64,000 bases of DNA from Holdemania sp. Marseille-P2844. Lineage in GTDB: Bacteria; Bacillota_I; Bacilli_A; Erysipelotrichales; Erysipelotrichaceae. The notes beneath the pieces were generated by a model. That model ran no database searches. It was not told the DNA's origin and was given only the letters and a program-made list of their open reading frames with translations. Position 1 is the first letter of the stretch, and each line of letters begins with the position of its first letter. This document shows positions 35,998 to 45,210 of this stretch, piece after piece. Made by a program: the position numbers and the translations under genes. The DNA is taken from contig NZ_LT635447.1 in assembly GCF_900120005.1 (NCBI RefSeq), positions 62,001 through 126,000 on the forward strand, read 5' to 3'.

Positions 35998-36172
35998 TAA
36001 AATGCCCCCTTTCCTGCAAAAACTGTCGATTCAAGCATGACCGGACAGACTGAATCCAAAGTTTTTGTAATGGTTTTATTCTATCTTCTTTTAGGCTTCT
36101 TGTCAATTTGTTTCACAATGTTTTCTGAAACATTTTCCATTGTTTTTTTACATCTTTTCTTTTCCCCCGACA

Positions 36173-36204
36173 GGGGAAGAGGTCTGGACAGCCAGACCTC
36201 TGAA
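36173..36204 (-). terminator. Hairpin between oppA and oppB
   Basis: 10-base arms AGAGGTCTGG and CCAGACCTCT (36178-36201) without a T run. Likely an intercistronic stabiliser or partial terminator that lets the binding protein exceed the permease. Confidence 0.55.
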
Positions 36205-36210
36205 GAGTCG

Positions 36211-37857
36211 TTACTTTTCGATCGTGCAATAGCCGTAGAATGGCGTTGCTCCGACATGCGTCGTGTTTTTAACGTAGGTTTTCTTTAACATCGGATCGCC
36301 GTAATTGAACAGCGGAATGAGGTAAACCTGTTCCTGAACCAGATAATGTTCGATATCATGGAGCGCTTCCATATATTCTGTATAATCGACAATGTAGGTA
36401 GCGGCGTCCATCATCTTGTCATATTCCGGATCATCCACCGCCGGTGTCTGCTGCTGCGTCGTTGTCCACAACGTCAGAAACTGAGATGGATCGTCACTGG
36501 CTGTATAACCATAACGGGCAATTTCAAAGTCGCCGTTGAAGATCTGATTGTAATAAACGCCGGATTCAACAACTTCCAAATCACATTCAACGCCGATCGC
36601 TTTCCACATTCCCTGCAGAACGGCCGCAACGTCAGCATGCAGCGTCGTCTGGGAATACTTATAAGTAATCTTCAGCGGATTTGTTTCGTCATAACCTGCT
36701 TCTTTCAGCAGTCTCCTGGCTTCTTCCGGGTCGTATTGCAGGAATTTTTCTTTCTCGTCGCTTTCCGTACGGAAATCCTTTTCAGCCCCTTTCAAACCGT
36801 TTGGCACATAGCCGTCTAACGGAACGTAATAGGAAGGGTCGCCAACCGCGGTAACCATCGCTTCTTTATCAATCGCTAAAGCCAGTGCGCGGCGGACACG
36901 GACATCTTTCATCCATTCCGGGCCTGTCGGACCGCTGTTGATAACCAGGAAATAGTTGGACGGACTTTCAACTTTCCACAATTCTTCTTTATTTTCGTAA
37001 GTTAACGGCAAAGAAGAATTGACGCGCAGCGCGATGTCGATATCATTGTTCTTAAACGCCAGCGCCTGAGCATCCATATCTGTCATGACCTGGAATGTAA
37101 TCTTATCCAGCGTGATCTCATCAGCACGGTAATAGTTTTCATTCTTTGTAACGACAATCTTGTCGTTTTCATTGCATTCTTCCAGAATGTACGGACCGAC
37201 GCTCGGATAGCCCGGCGCGAAGGACCAGGTGGAATCATGCTGCGGCGCGAAATCAGCGCGGACCGGCATAAAGGCATATGAGTTCAGCAGGGCTTTGAAG
37301 AAAGCGCATGGTTTAGTCAGCTGGAATACCAGCGTCGTATCGTCAACGGCCTGAACCCCCGGAATCTGCAAGGTTTCCGCATCCTGAGTATCGTCGCTTT
37401 CATAAGCGGCGGCACCGTCCAGATAAGTGACCAGATTGTAAATCGACCAGGCGTTTTCAGCGCCATAGGTCAGCGCGCGGACAATTCCATAACGGAAATG
37501 CTCGGCGGTTAATGGAACCCCGTCGCTCCATTGAATACCTTCTTTCAATTTAACGGTGTAGGTCAGACCATCTTCGCTGATATCACAGCTTTCCGCTAAA
37601 TCCTCAATCAGGTTATTGTCCTCGTCCTTGGTGAACAAAGTACTGTAAGTATGCTGCATAACATACCCGTTGATGAGTTCGGAATTCAACGCCGGATCCA
37701 ACGTTGTAAACTGCGCGCCGACCGCTACGGTCAGCTCGTTGGTTTCTGCCGGATCGTTGGTCGGCGTCTGACCGGAACCTGCGGTTCCCTCTTCCTTTGT
37801 ACTGCAGCCCGCAAGCAGAAGCATACAGGAACAAACTAAGGCTATCCACTTTCTCAT
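36211..37857 (-). CDS. oppA: Oligopeptide-binding lipoprotein (first copy)
   Basis: 548 residues. Lipobox LLLAGCSTK, then an SBP_bac_5 binding protein (ITYKYSQTTLHADVAAVLQG, FLTLWTTTQQQ). The start is the ATG after GGGGGA, not an earlier one 24 codons upstream inside the promoter. About 60% similar by eye to the copy at 38164, with many identical blocks. It has its own promoter and twin palindromic sites, while the other copy has a T-box. Confidence 0.95.
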   Translation of the reverse strand: MRKWIALVCSCMLLLAGCSTKEEGTAGSGQTPTNDPAETNELTVAVGAQFTTLDPALNSELINGYVMQHTYSTLFTKDEDNNLIEDLAESCDISEDGLTYTVKLKEGIQWSDGVPLTAEHFRYGIVRALTYGAENAWSIYNLVTYLDGAAAYESDDTQDAETLQIPGVQAVDDTTLVFQLTKPCAFFKALLNSYAFMPVRADFAPQHDSTWSFAPGYPSVGPYILEECNENDKIVVTKNENYYRADEITLDKITFQVMTDMDAQALAFKNNDIDIALRVNSSLPLTYENKEELWKVESPSNYFLVINSGPTGPEWMKDVRVRRALALAIDKEAMVTAVGDPSYYVPLDGYVPNGLKGAEKDFRTESDEKEKFLQYDPEEARRLLKEAGYDETNPLKITYKYSQTTLHADVAAVLQGMWKAIGVECDLEVVESGVYYNQIFNGDFEIARYGYTASDDPSQFLTLWTTTQQQTPAVDDPEYDKMMDAATYIVDYTEYMEALHDIEHYLVQEQVYLIPLFNYGDPMLKKTYVKNTTHVGATPFYGYCTIEK

Positions 37858-37892
37858 ATAGAATCCCCCATTCTCTTTCTGGATTGTTTTTA

Positions 37893-37955
37893 ATTTTACA
37901 CCCGTGAGAATAAATGTCAACACTTTCATGAAATATTTTGTGAATTTTCATGAAA
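37893..37955 (-). promoter_or_regulatory. oppA promoter with twin palindromes
   Basis: TTGACA (37920-37915) and TAAAAT (37898-37893) are 16 bases apart. Directly upstream are two copies of the perfect palindrome TTTCATGAAA (37924-37933 and 37946-37955), 22 bases centre to centre, i.e. on one face of the helix. The arrangement suggests a cooperative regulator. The second copy with flanks (AATTTTCATGAAAATA) resembles a CodY box with one extra central base. Confidence 0.75.
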
Positions 37956-38117
37956 ATATTTTCAATCATTTTTCAAAGACTTGGGAGAGGTTCCGTTTTC
38001 TTTTCCGATTCTGACTGACCTTATACGAAAAACTGAACTTCAAGGATGCGATTTTAGATCAGACGCTTATCCTGTCCTGCAATACTACCTTCAGTTTCAG
38101 CCGCAGGTTGACAACGG
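37956..38117. other. Gap upstream of the oppA promoter
   Basis: No ORF, leader or repeat beyond the terminator that begins at 38118. Confidence 0.5.
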
Positions 38118-38162
38118 TTAAAAAGAAGAAGGATGGAGCTCTCCATCCTCGCTTCTTTTTGG
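38118..38162 (-). terminator. Terminator of the T-box-controlled oppA
   Basis: Long arms around AAGGATGGA/TCCATCCT with GAAG/CTTC extensions and T5 on the minus strand, right after the stop. It separates the two oppA transcripts. Confidence 0.85.
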
Positions 38163-38163
38163 A

Positions 38164-39810
38164 TTACTCAGCCGCAGCTTCGACAGTTACGCTGCCGAAA
38201 TACGGATTCAATCCCCACATCTGAACGCCCTTGACGTTTGTTTTTAACAGACACGGAGTGTTGTAGTTAAACAGCGGAATAACGTAAACCATTTCCTGAA
38301 CCAGATAATGCTCAGCGGCATGCAGGGCATTCATGTATTCCGTGTGATCGACCAGATAGCCCGCTTCATCGACCAGCTTGTCATACGTCGGATCGTCAAC
38401 GGCCGCAACGACCTGCTGACCAGTTGTCCACAAACTCAGATACTGCGACGGATCATCGCCCGCGCTGTAGCCATAACGGCAGATCTCAAAGTCGCCGTTA
38501 TCAATCTGATCATAGAAGACGCCGGATTCAACAACGGTCAGTTCGCAATCAATGCCCACGTTCTGCCACATCTGCTGCAGAATCTGCGCAACATCGGCAT
38601 GCAGCTGGGTTTGCGAATATTTGTAGGTTAACTTCAGCGGATTGCTTTCATCATAACCAGCTTTGGCTAACAGGGCTTTCGCTTCTTCCGGATCATATTC
38701 CAGATATTTTTCCTTTGCGTCTTCTTCCAGACGGAAATCTCCTTCTGCTCCGGCTAAGCCTTCCGGAATATAGCCGTTAAGAACTTTGTAATATTCAGAA
38801 CTGCCGACAGCGCTGACCAGCGCGTCTTTATCAATCGCCAGGGCTAATGCGCGGCGAACATCGACATTCTGCATTGTTTCCGGACCGGTAGAGCCGGAAT
38901 TGATCGCCAGGAAGTAGTTGGAAACATCTGGTTTATTCCAGATTTCGCCCGGATTGGAATAAGTTTCTGCCAATGTCGGAGTGATAGAAAGGGCAATATC
39001 AATCTCATTGTTCTTGAACGCCAGCGCCTGCGCGTCGGTATCGCTCATGACCAGGAATGTGATCTGCGGCATTGTTACGGAATCCGCATCGTAGTATTTA
39101 TCGTTTTTCACAACGATTGCTTTTTCATTTTCATTGCATTCTTTCAAAACATAAGCACCGACTGATGGATAACCCGGTTTCAATGCCCATAAGGAGTCAT
39201 GCTGGGTTGCAAAATCAGCGCGCAGCGGCTTCCACACGTTATTGGTCAGCATCTGCGGGAACCAGGCGCACGGTTTCTTCAAGTTCAGAACCAGCGTCTG
39301 ATCATCCGGCGTTTCAATGCCTTCGATCGTGTCGTTTTCCGGATCAAAGGTGTCGTCGGCCAGAATTTCTTCCGCGCCTTTTAAATAAGAGCTCGGGTAG
39401 TAGACTGCCCATGAATTCTCCGCTCCGTAAGTCAGATTGCGCAGAATGGCATATTCAAAATCTTTTGACGACAGCGGCTGATCGTCGCTCCAGACAACGC
39501 CTTCCTTTAATTTGAAGGTGTACGTCAGACCGTCGTCGGAAACGGTATAACTGTCGCACAAATCGTTGACGATGTTGTTTTCCTCATCTTGACGGAACAG
39601 ACCTGCCGTCGTATGACGCAGAACGTAGTTGTTGACTGTTTCAGTACTCAAACCTGGGTCCAAGGTCGTAATCTGGCCGCCGATTGCAACTTTCAGATTC
39701 TCCGGATCGGCGCCTGTGCTTGTCGTTGCCGAACCGCCGCCATTGCCGTTGGAGCATGCGCTGACCAGCATCAGCATAGCCGCACAGAGAATAATTCCTA
39801 GCTTCTTCAT
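38164..39810 (-). CDS. Oligopeptide-binding lipoprotein (second copy, T-box controlled)
   Basis: 548 residues, a paralog of OppA: lipobox MLVSACSNG, blocks TYKYSQTQLHADVAQILQQ and GYSAGDDPSQYLSLWTTGQQ. It is a single-gene transcript between a T-box leader and a terminator, so a shortage of one charged tRNA should raise only this binding protein. It probably delivers peptides rich in that amino acid to the shared OppBCDF permease (inference). Confidence 0.94.
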   Translation of the reverse strand: MKKLGIILCAAMLMLVSACSNGNGGGSATTSTGADPENLKVAIGGQITTLDPGLSTETVNNYVLRHTTAGLFRQDEENNIVNDLCDSYTVSDDGLTYTFKLKEGVVWSDDQPLSSKDFEYAILRNLTYGAENSWAVYYPSSYLKGAEEILADDTFDPENDTIEGIETPDDQTLVLNLKKPCAWFPQMLTNNVWKPLRADFATQHDSLWALKPGYPSVGAYVLKECNENEKAIVVKNDKYYDADSVTMPQITFLVMSDTDAQALAFKNNEIDIALSITPTLAETYSNPGEIWNKPDVSNYFLAINSGSTGPETMQNVDVRRALALAIDKDALVSAVGSSEYYKVLNGYIPEGLAGAEGDFRLEEDAKEKYLEYDPEEAKALLAKAGYDESNPLKLTYKYSQTQLHADVAQILQQMWQNVGIDCELTVVESGVFYDQIDNGDFEICRYGYSAGDDPSQYLSLWTTGQQVVAAVDDPTYDKLVDEAGYLVDHTEYMNALHAAEHYLVQEMVYVIPLFNYNTPCLLKTNVKGVQMWGLNPYFGSVTVEAAAE

Positions 39811-39906
39811 TTACTTTCCCTTCCTTTTCTGGTTTAACCGCGGAGTTGATCTCCGCTGGAGCAGGGTATGCTGATAACTGCCGCAATAGACTGAATCTGT
39901 GATCAT

Positions 39907-40136
39907 AAAAAAATCGTTTCCAGATGTCTAGAAACGATTGATCGCGGTACCATTCTAGTTGCCGGCTTCAACAGCCAACCCCCTCAATCCTTAACGCGGA
40001 AACACGTGAATTCCTATTTTATTCAGAATTCCATCTCCCAGATGCGCTTCATCATGCGTTAGCCGCGAACCTTCCACCCTCGTTCGCTCGCTTTCGGCCA
40101 CATTCATGACTACTCTTCTGTTCATTGATTTTGATT
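39907..40136 (-). ncRNA. T-box leader
   Basis: The minus-strand leader has the T-box sequence AGAATGGTACCGCG (39956-39943; family consensus AGGGTGGNACCGCG) and then a terminator with arms AATCGTTTC and GAAACGATT and T7 (39939-39907). Upstream is a stem I region with AGTA and GATGAA (S-turn elements). The triplet after it reads ATC at 40043-40041, suggesting an isoleucine specifier, but the assignment is tentative. The bulge TGGT implies a tRNA with discriminator A. Uncharged tRNA should favour antitermination and expression. Confidence 0.9.
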
Positions 40137-40142
40137 AATCTC

Positions 40143-40171
40143 AGTTTACAGCGCAGAGAACGGGTTGTCAA
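40143..40171 (-). promoter_or_regulatory. Promoter of the T-box transcript
   Basis: TTGACA (40171-40166) and TAAACT (40148-40143) with a 17-base spacer, immediately before the T-box leader. Confidence 0.85.
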
Positions 40172-40688
40172 GCAAAAAACAAAACATTTTCATTTTCTGT
40201 AAACTTTTTCATTTTTATTCATAATGAATAGACAGATATCAACGACAACGGATTTCTGCCTTTTTATTCCGAGTTTTACCATTTTGAAACATTGCTGATC
40301 CCATCTCCGCTTTTACTTCTTACCCTGATTTTTCCTGCTTAGGAAGAAAAAAGTATGAAATATTTTTTCATAAATTGTAAATTCCCAAAACCATTTCATT
40401 TCCGTAATCTTGTTTCCTCATTCTTTTATTCAGACAAGACGATTGAGATCTCCTTTTCATTTTATTCCAGCGGCTCAGTTAAATGCAAAACCGCAATCAG
40501 ATTGTATCTTTTTCTCAGCGCCCCGTGCGGATTTTTCACTGGTATCCAGGCAGGGTGTTTCCCCGCTTTAAACGGCAGAACTGTTAAAATCCGCTGAGTT
40601 TCTGAATCTTCTTTTTGTTCTCAAGATTATTTTGGAACTTCTTGTCGAAGCCGGAATACACTGATACTGAACAAGGGAGGATTAGCCT
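40172..40688. other. Gap between the T-box promoter and the Cys-rich gene
   Basis: No secure gene. A minus-strand frame at 40462-40620 reads like protein (QRILTVLPFKAGKHPAWIPV) but has no good start and is closed by stops, so it may be a remnant. A plus-strand 80-codon frame at 40355 overlaps it without family resemblance. I find no clear promoter for the Cys-rich gene. Confidence 0.4.
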
Positions 40689-41237
40689 ATGGAACAACTC
40701 AACATTAAAGTGCATCAGCGAAAGGAAAGAACACAGCCGCGGATTCTATTCGACGACAACGGCTGGGATACGCCGGAAGATCAGATCCAGGCAGAAAACG
40801 AAGTCGTATATCATTGTTGCGAAGACGACTGCGACGATGGCTGCCGATGCGACAATGGCAACTGCGGAGGGAATCAGGGCTGCGGCTGCGGAAATCAGGG
40901 TTGCGGCTGCGGCTGCGGATGTGATTGTGATAAGGGATGCGGCGACGATGATAACGGCGGTGGGGATGATTGTGACTGCGACTGTGACTGTGATTGCGAT
41001 TGTGACTGTGATTGCGACTGTGATTGTGGTAATGACTGCGATTGCGGTAACGACTGTGATTGTGGCGACGGCGGAGATTCCTGCCCGGATGATTGTGATT
41101 CCACCTGCCGTCCAAGAACGATTATCTTTCAAAAACGCAAAGAGTGTATTGAACGGACACAGCCGACCGGATGTAATGACGAAACCGGATCATATCGCAA
41201 ATGTTCCGTCACCATTAAAATTATTAAACGCTATTAA
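40689..41237 (+). CDS. Asp-Cys repeat protein, unknown
   Basis: 182 residues with GGGAGG before the ATG. Residues 1-40 are ordinary and charged. Residues 42-140 are almost only Cys, Asp, Gly and Asn, including CGCGNQGCGCGCGCDCD and ten consecutive Asp-Cys dipeptides, then two GNDCDC units. The last 40 residues are basic and end KIIKRY. I count 34 Cys (19%). Codons alternate TGT/TGC and GAC/GAT, so it is a protein-level repeat rather than a pure DNA repeat. No signal, membrane segment or family is recognised. A metal-binding, redox-crosslinked or coat-type role is conceivable but unproven. Convergent with the pilus operon. Confidence 0.85.
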   Translation: MEQLNIKVHQRKERTQPRILFDDNGWDTPEDQIQAENEVVYHCCEDDCDDGCRCDNGNCGGNQGCGCGNQGCGCGCGCDCDKGCGDDDNGGGDDCDCDCDCDCDCDCDCDCDCGNDCDCGNDCDCGDGGDSCPDDCDSTCRPRTIIFQKRKECIERTQPTGCNDETGSYRKCSVTIKIIKRY

Positions 41238-41263
41238 AAGCGAGCTGGGCTCGCTTTTAATTC
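41233..41263. terminator. Bidirectional terminator
   Basis: Arms AAAAGCGAGC and GCTCGCTTTT with loop TGG. Shared by the Cys-rich gene and the convergent pilus operon. Confidence 0.9.
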
Positions 41264-41290
41264 GTTCTGTTTCAAAATCGGGTACATGCT

Positions 41291-44200
41291 TCATTGTTCT
41301 TCAGGCAGCGATCTTTCCGCCTCCGCTCCATTCAGATTAGCAGCGGCCAGCGCAGTTTTTCCCGCCAGCTGAGCAAACCAGTCGAGATACGGCCGCCACA
41401 ACGGCGTATCAAATGTCTGCGCATCCTGCGGATTCGCAAATTTAATTCGATACTGATCTTTCATCCGGCTGTCAATAACCGCGGTTCGCAGCATTTTAAA
41501 CGAAAATTCATTGACCGCCATTTTCTCACCCTGCAGCGTATAAAACAAATCGTCTGGTTCCTTCAGCGGATCGGTATACCATCGCCGGCCGGCTTCCAGA
41601 ATCTGATCGTCAGCGTCCAGCTTCTCGAAAACGGGTTCGTCGTTGATCCAGCCTTCATACTGGCTTGCCCACATCATCGGCAATACCAGACTGTCGCCCT
41701 GTCTTTCAAACGGAATTTCGTAATGTGCGCCCACCGCGTATTTTTCGCGTACCGGCTCTGCGCCCTGATCAAAAATTGCCTTTGCTTTCGCATTGATCAG
41801 CGTGGTATCAGCTTTGCAGGCCCAGTTTACAACCGCGGCGCATTCATTGACATAATGATATTGAATCCCCGCTTCGATCCCTTCCCCCGCAAAATAGTCT
41901 GACTGGGGCAAAGGACTGATCAATGTCAACGTTTCCGCGTAATTCTTCTGTTCCTCCTTCTGATTTATGGTGAACATGACCGCTCCGTTAAACTCAAGCT
42001 GTTCTTCCCCGGTTTGTTGAAACTGACGGGATATTGTGCCGATGTTAACACGAAGTTCATTATCGTCCGGGTCTTTGTCCAGTTCATAATCAACCCGGGC
42101 CCGCATGATCGCCGTTTCATCGTTCAGCATAAACGGAATTCTGATCGTCTGTTCCGGCAGCGCCGGCAGCTGTTGTTCAAAAATCACCTCATCCTGCAGC
42201 CAGACGGTCACCGTCTGCTGCTTTTGGGGATTGCAGCCATCGCAAAGAGCATGCAGCATTGCGTATTCAGTTTCATCTGGATGCGCTGCGGGAACAAACA
42301 ACTGACCGGCCGCCGAGTCGCCTTCGTTAAGCTGAAAGTAACCGGAAATGGAGGTTCCCTCATTGCCTGCCCGATCGACGAGTTCCACGACAATTTTGCA
42401 TTTTCCCGCCATTGTCAGTTCGATTGTCTGCGGAGTATCGTGATCAAACCAGGACGAAGTTTTAATATAGGATTGACCTTCGTCATAGGTGAGGCGGTAA
42501 CGCCAGCGCTTAACACCGCTCAAATCGTCCTGCGGCGTAATCAAAACAGCTATTTTATCTTCCTCGGTTTCAGCTTCTGGCGGATCAAACAAGGCCCATG
42601 GGGATTGCTTGTCAATATTGCCGACCGGAATAGCGACCGTCGTACTATTTCCCGCATGATCTTTCGAAGATACGGAATAAGTACCATTTTCACTGACGGT
42701 AAACTGAGCGGCAGGCCCATCTCCAGTTTTCTGCGGAACGCTCAGGTGCTTCACTCCGCTCAGCTCGTCCTTCGCCTGAACCTGAACCAAAACATCTGTA
42801 TTCGTCCAGTCCTGCGGCGTCAGCGTCCAGCTGATCGCAGGGCCGTGCAGATCCGCGCGCCATTCCAATTCTGCCAGCCCGGCGCAGTTATCCGCATAAT
42901 CGCAGGCGGTCAGCGTCAGCGTCTGACGTCCTTCTTTGTCGTTGGCCAACGGCGTCGACCAGATTTCGTCCTGCTCAGTCAATGCAATTTCACCTTGCGA
43001 AGTTGCGGCTTGTACCGTTTGAACACCGCTGTTAAACTCCGCGGGCCGATCTTCGACTTTACCGGTATGGACTGTAAGTCGGGCCGTTCCATTAACCCAG
43101 TTTGAATATACCTGATCCCCATCCGCAAGAATCGTTCCCGCTTCGTCTTCAATCCAGCTGCGCTCACTCTGGGGCGGCAGGCGATCAATTTTGTACAGAT
43201 CCGAAAGGGTTACACTGCGGTTGCCCGCAAAGTCTTCAACTTCCACTTTGATCCTGTTCAGACCATTTTCTCCCAGCGTCAGCGTCGCTGGCTGCGCCTG
43301 CAGCCATTCGCTGCAGCGACCGTAATGCAGACCGCCGTCAACGGATAAAGCCCAGCGCCAGCGTTTTACGCCGGAATGTTCATCATAAGGGGAAACCTCA
43401 ACCGCCACCGGCTGGTTATGCCACGTTTCATCACCCTGGGGATCCAAGTGTGCGGATGGCGCGGTATTGTCAATCAGAAAAACGTTTGACGTCACAGTCG
43501 CCCTGTTTCCAGCTTCATCCTGTAACTGCGCTTCGATCTGCCACTGGCCGGACTGATCCAGCGAATAGAAAAACGCAGAACCATCCCCGTTTCCCAAATC
43601 CTGCCGCTGTTGGGTAAGAACATTCAGCAGCGTGTACCGGGCATCCGCAATCCAGTGTTCTTGCGGATCATACAGATTTTTATAGGTAACGACGGTGACA
43701 TCGTATGAATTCAGCCGGGCATTGGTACTGTGTCCTTCATACTTGTAACACGGCGTGCTGCGGCTGCCGGTTGTATGCTGACACCAGCCGGCGTCATCGC
43801 TCGACCAGATCTGATGCGGCAAATTTCCCTGCTGAGCCCAATATACCGGATTCGCTGCATACTGAACGCCCCAGCCCGGACTGGTTTCAATCCAGGGCCA
43901 GGCTTTTCCTTTTGAGCCGTATGAGTAATAGCGGTAACGAAAACCGCCGCCCTGTTCTTCAGTATACCAGCCACTGATCTGGCTGGAGTAGCTGTCGAGC
44001 CCTTTTACGACCTCCGGATTGGCGTAGGCTGGAATGGATCCCCCGCGGCCATAGTCGTAGAAATCAGATTGATTCTGAATTTCCGCTTCCTGCCGTGCGA
44101 ACAATGAGGTCGACGGAGTAAAAATACCGGCACTCTCTTTTTTCCATATCCCCTGTGTACCATCAGGCTCGAAAGTTCCGCCGTCCAGACAAACCGTGAC

Positions 44201-44851
44201 CTGACGAATATCTGTATTTTCAATTTTTTCCGGCGTCCAGCGAACATGTTCCTGCACGGCGTAATCCGGAATCTGAAAATAGTTTAACTCATAGTGACAC
44301 TGCGGCCCGCTGTCGTTAAACATGACATAAAGATTGCTTACCTCGCGGTCTTCCAGATTTAAGGCAATCCGCTTCTCTTTCGTGCTCAGCACCTCTTCGC
44401 CAGCCGTCAGCTCCGCCCGGCCGTCAACCCAGTTCATTTCTGCGTTGATCCAGACTGTCTTTTCCATGACTTCGCCCCTGCCGTTCCATCCCTGAACCTC
44501 AAGCTGCAAGTCGCCGATCTTTATTGGCCGCCCGAAATGGGCTGAGATAAAATTGGGATCGTCCGGATTTTCATTTCCGCTGACAGTCAGCGTTTTTAAT
44601 CCGGCCAGCACTTCCCAGCTTGTTCGCTTGGGATAGGAAAAAGTCCCCAGCGCGTTAAACTGCGCCGTAATTTGTTGGGAATTGATCGTCATCTGTTGAT
44701 CGGCAGTAAATTCGCTGTCCCAGAAATCCTGATGGGCGACCCAATCCTTTACGGAATAAAATAACATGACTGTACAATCCGCCCGGATGGCTGCCATACT
44801 TAAAACCAGATTGATCAGCATCAGCAAGCACAAACATCTCCGCGTTTTCAA
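41291..44851 (-). CDS. Large secreted Ig-like protein of the Tad locus
   Basis: 1186 residues with a signal peptide (CLCLLMLINLVLSMAAIRA). The start is a TTG overlapping the upstream stop (TTGA), 5 bases after GGGTGA; the next ATG would lose the signal. The body holds an N-terminal jelly-roll-like region and at least four Ig-like repeats of the type VFLIDNTAPSAHLDP with YDEHSGVKRWRWALS, again in DKQSPWALFDPP with DDLSGVKRWRYRLTY. No cell-wall sorting signal or C-terminal membrane anchor is seen. As last gene of the pilus operon it may be a tip adhesin or a secreted substrate (inference). Confidence 0.85.
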   Translation of the reverse strand: MKTRRCLCLLMLINLVLSMAAIRADCTVMLFYSVKDWVAHQDFWDSEFTADQQMTINSQQITAQFNALGTFSYPKRTSWEVLAGLKTLTVSGNENPDDPNFISAHFGRPIKIGDLQLEVQGWNGRGEVMEKTVWINAEMNWVDGRAELTAGEEVLSTKEKRIALNLEDREVSNLYVMFNDSGPQCHYELNYFQIPDYAVQEHVRWTPEKIENTDIRQVTVCLDGGTFEPDGTQGIWKKESAGIFTPSTSLFARQEAEIQNQSDFYDYGRGGSIPAYANPEVVKGLDSYSSQISGWYTEEQGGGFRYRYYSYGSKGKAWPWIETSPGWGVQYAANPVYWAQQGNLPHQIWSSDDAGWCQHTTGSRSTPCYKYEGHSTNARLNSYDVTVVTYKNLYDPQEHWIADARYTLLNVLTQQRQDLGNGDGSAFFYSLDQSGQWQIEAQLQDEAGNRATVTSNVFLIDNTAPSAHLDPQGDETWHNQPVAVEVSPYDEHSGVKRWRWALSVDGGLHYGRCSEWLQAQPATLTLGENGLNRIKVEVEDFAGNRSVTLSDLYKIDRLPPQSERSWIEDEAGTILADGDQVYSNWVNGTARLTVHTGKVEDRPAEFNSGVQTVQAATSQGEIALTEQDEIWSTPLANDKEGRQTLTLTACDYADNCAGLAELEWRADLHGPAISWTLTPQDWTNTDVLVQVQAKDELSGVKHLSVPQKTGDGPAAQFTVSENGTYSVSSKDHAGNSTTVAIPVGNIDKQSPWALFDPPEAETEEDKIAVLITPQDDLSGVKRWRYRLTYDEGQSYIKTSSWFDHDTPQTIELTMAGKCKIVVELVDRAGNEGTSISGYFQLNEGDSAAGQLFVPAAHPDETEYAMLHALCDGCNPQKQQTVTVWLQDEVIFEQQLPALPEQTIRIPFMLNDETAIMRARVDYELDKDPDDNELRVNIGTISRQFQQTGEEQLEFNGAVMFTINQKEEQKNYAETLTLISPLPQSDYFAGEGIEAGIQYHYVNECAAVVNWACKADTTLINAKAKAIFDQGAEPVREKYAVGAHYEIPFERQGDSLVLPMMWASQYEGWINDEPVFEKLDADDQILEAGRRWYTDPLKEPDDLFYTLQGEKMAVNEFSFKMLRTAVIDSRMKDQYRIKFANPQDAQTFDTPLWRPYLDWFAQLAGKTALAAANLNGAEAERSLPEEQ

Positions 44852-45192
44852 TAGATCACCCGCTTCGTTGTTTTTGACGCCTTCAGCTCGGTTTTCAAAC
44901 CGATCAGGGCGATTTCAATCTGAAGCTTCCCCGTTACTTTGTAGGTACACCGCTCATTCTGCGGCTGTCTTTCCGTTTCCACCGTCACTTCCGGAACCCG
45001 CTGCTTCCAAACTTCAATTTCCTGTTTGGCCGGTTCTGTCAGACCCTCGTGGACTTCAATGATTTCCACCATTGAGCTTGTCAGCTCATTGATTGTTTTA
45101 TAGCCGACGGCAAAAGCCAGCATCTGCGGAATTAACAACACGCAGAATGTGAACACAAATAAGCCGCCGAAAATTTCCACGCCCTTACCCAT
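44848..45192 (-). CDS. TadE-like pseudopilin (DUF4320-like)
   Basis: 114 residues: short basic-polar N-terminus, one membrane helix (IFGGLFVFTFCVLLIPQMLAF), then an outside domain. Size, topology and position after the TadC gene match DUF4320/TadE-like minor pilins of Gram-positive Tad loci. ATG follows AGGAGG. It overlaps the next gene by 4 bases. Confidence 0.75.
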   Translation of the reverse strand: MGKGVEIFGGLFVFTFCVLLIPQMLAFAVGYKTINELTSSMVEIIEVHEGLTEPAKQEIEVWKQRVPEVTVETERQPQNERCTYKVTGKLQIEIALIGLKTELKASKTTKRVIY

Positions 45193-45210
45193 ATTTCTCC
45201 TCCTTTTTGT

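Noticed and set aside
37946-37955. Exact CodY box upstream of oppA
   Set aside because: The centre has one base more than the CodY consensus; kept only as a resemblance.
40355-40597. 80-codon plus-strand frame
   Set aside because: It overlaps a more protein-like minus-strand frame, lacks family resemblance and has only a weak ribosome site.
40965-41080. CRISPR or DNA tandem repeat at the GACTGT run
   Set aside because: The period is six bases with synonymous changes; there are no spacers. It is a coding dipeptide repeat.
40705-41132. Long minus-strand frames rich in His/Arg/Ser or Thr/Ile across the Cys-rich gene
   Set aside because: They mirror the repetitive plus-strand codons; only the plus frame has a ribosome site and a matching terminator.
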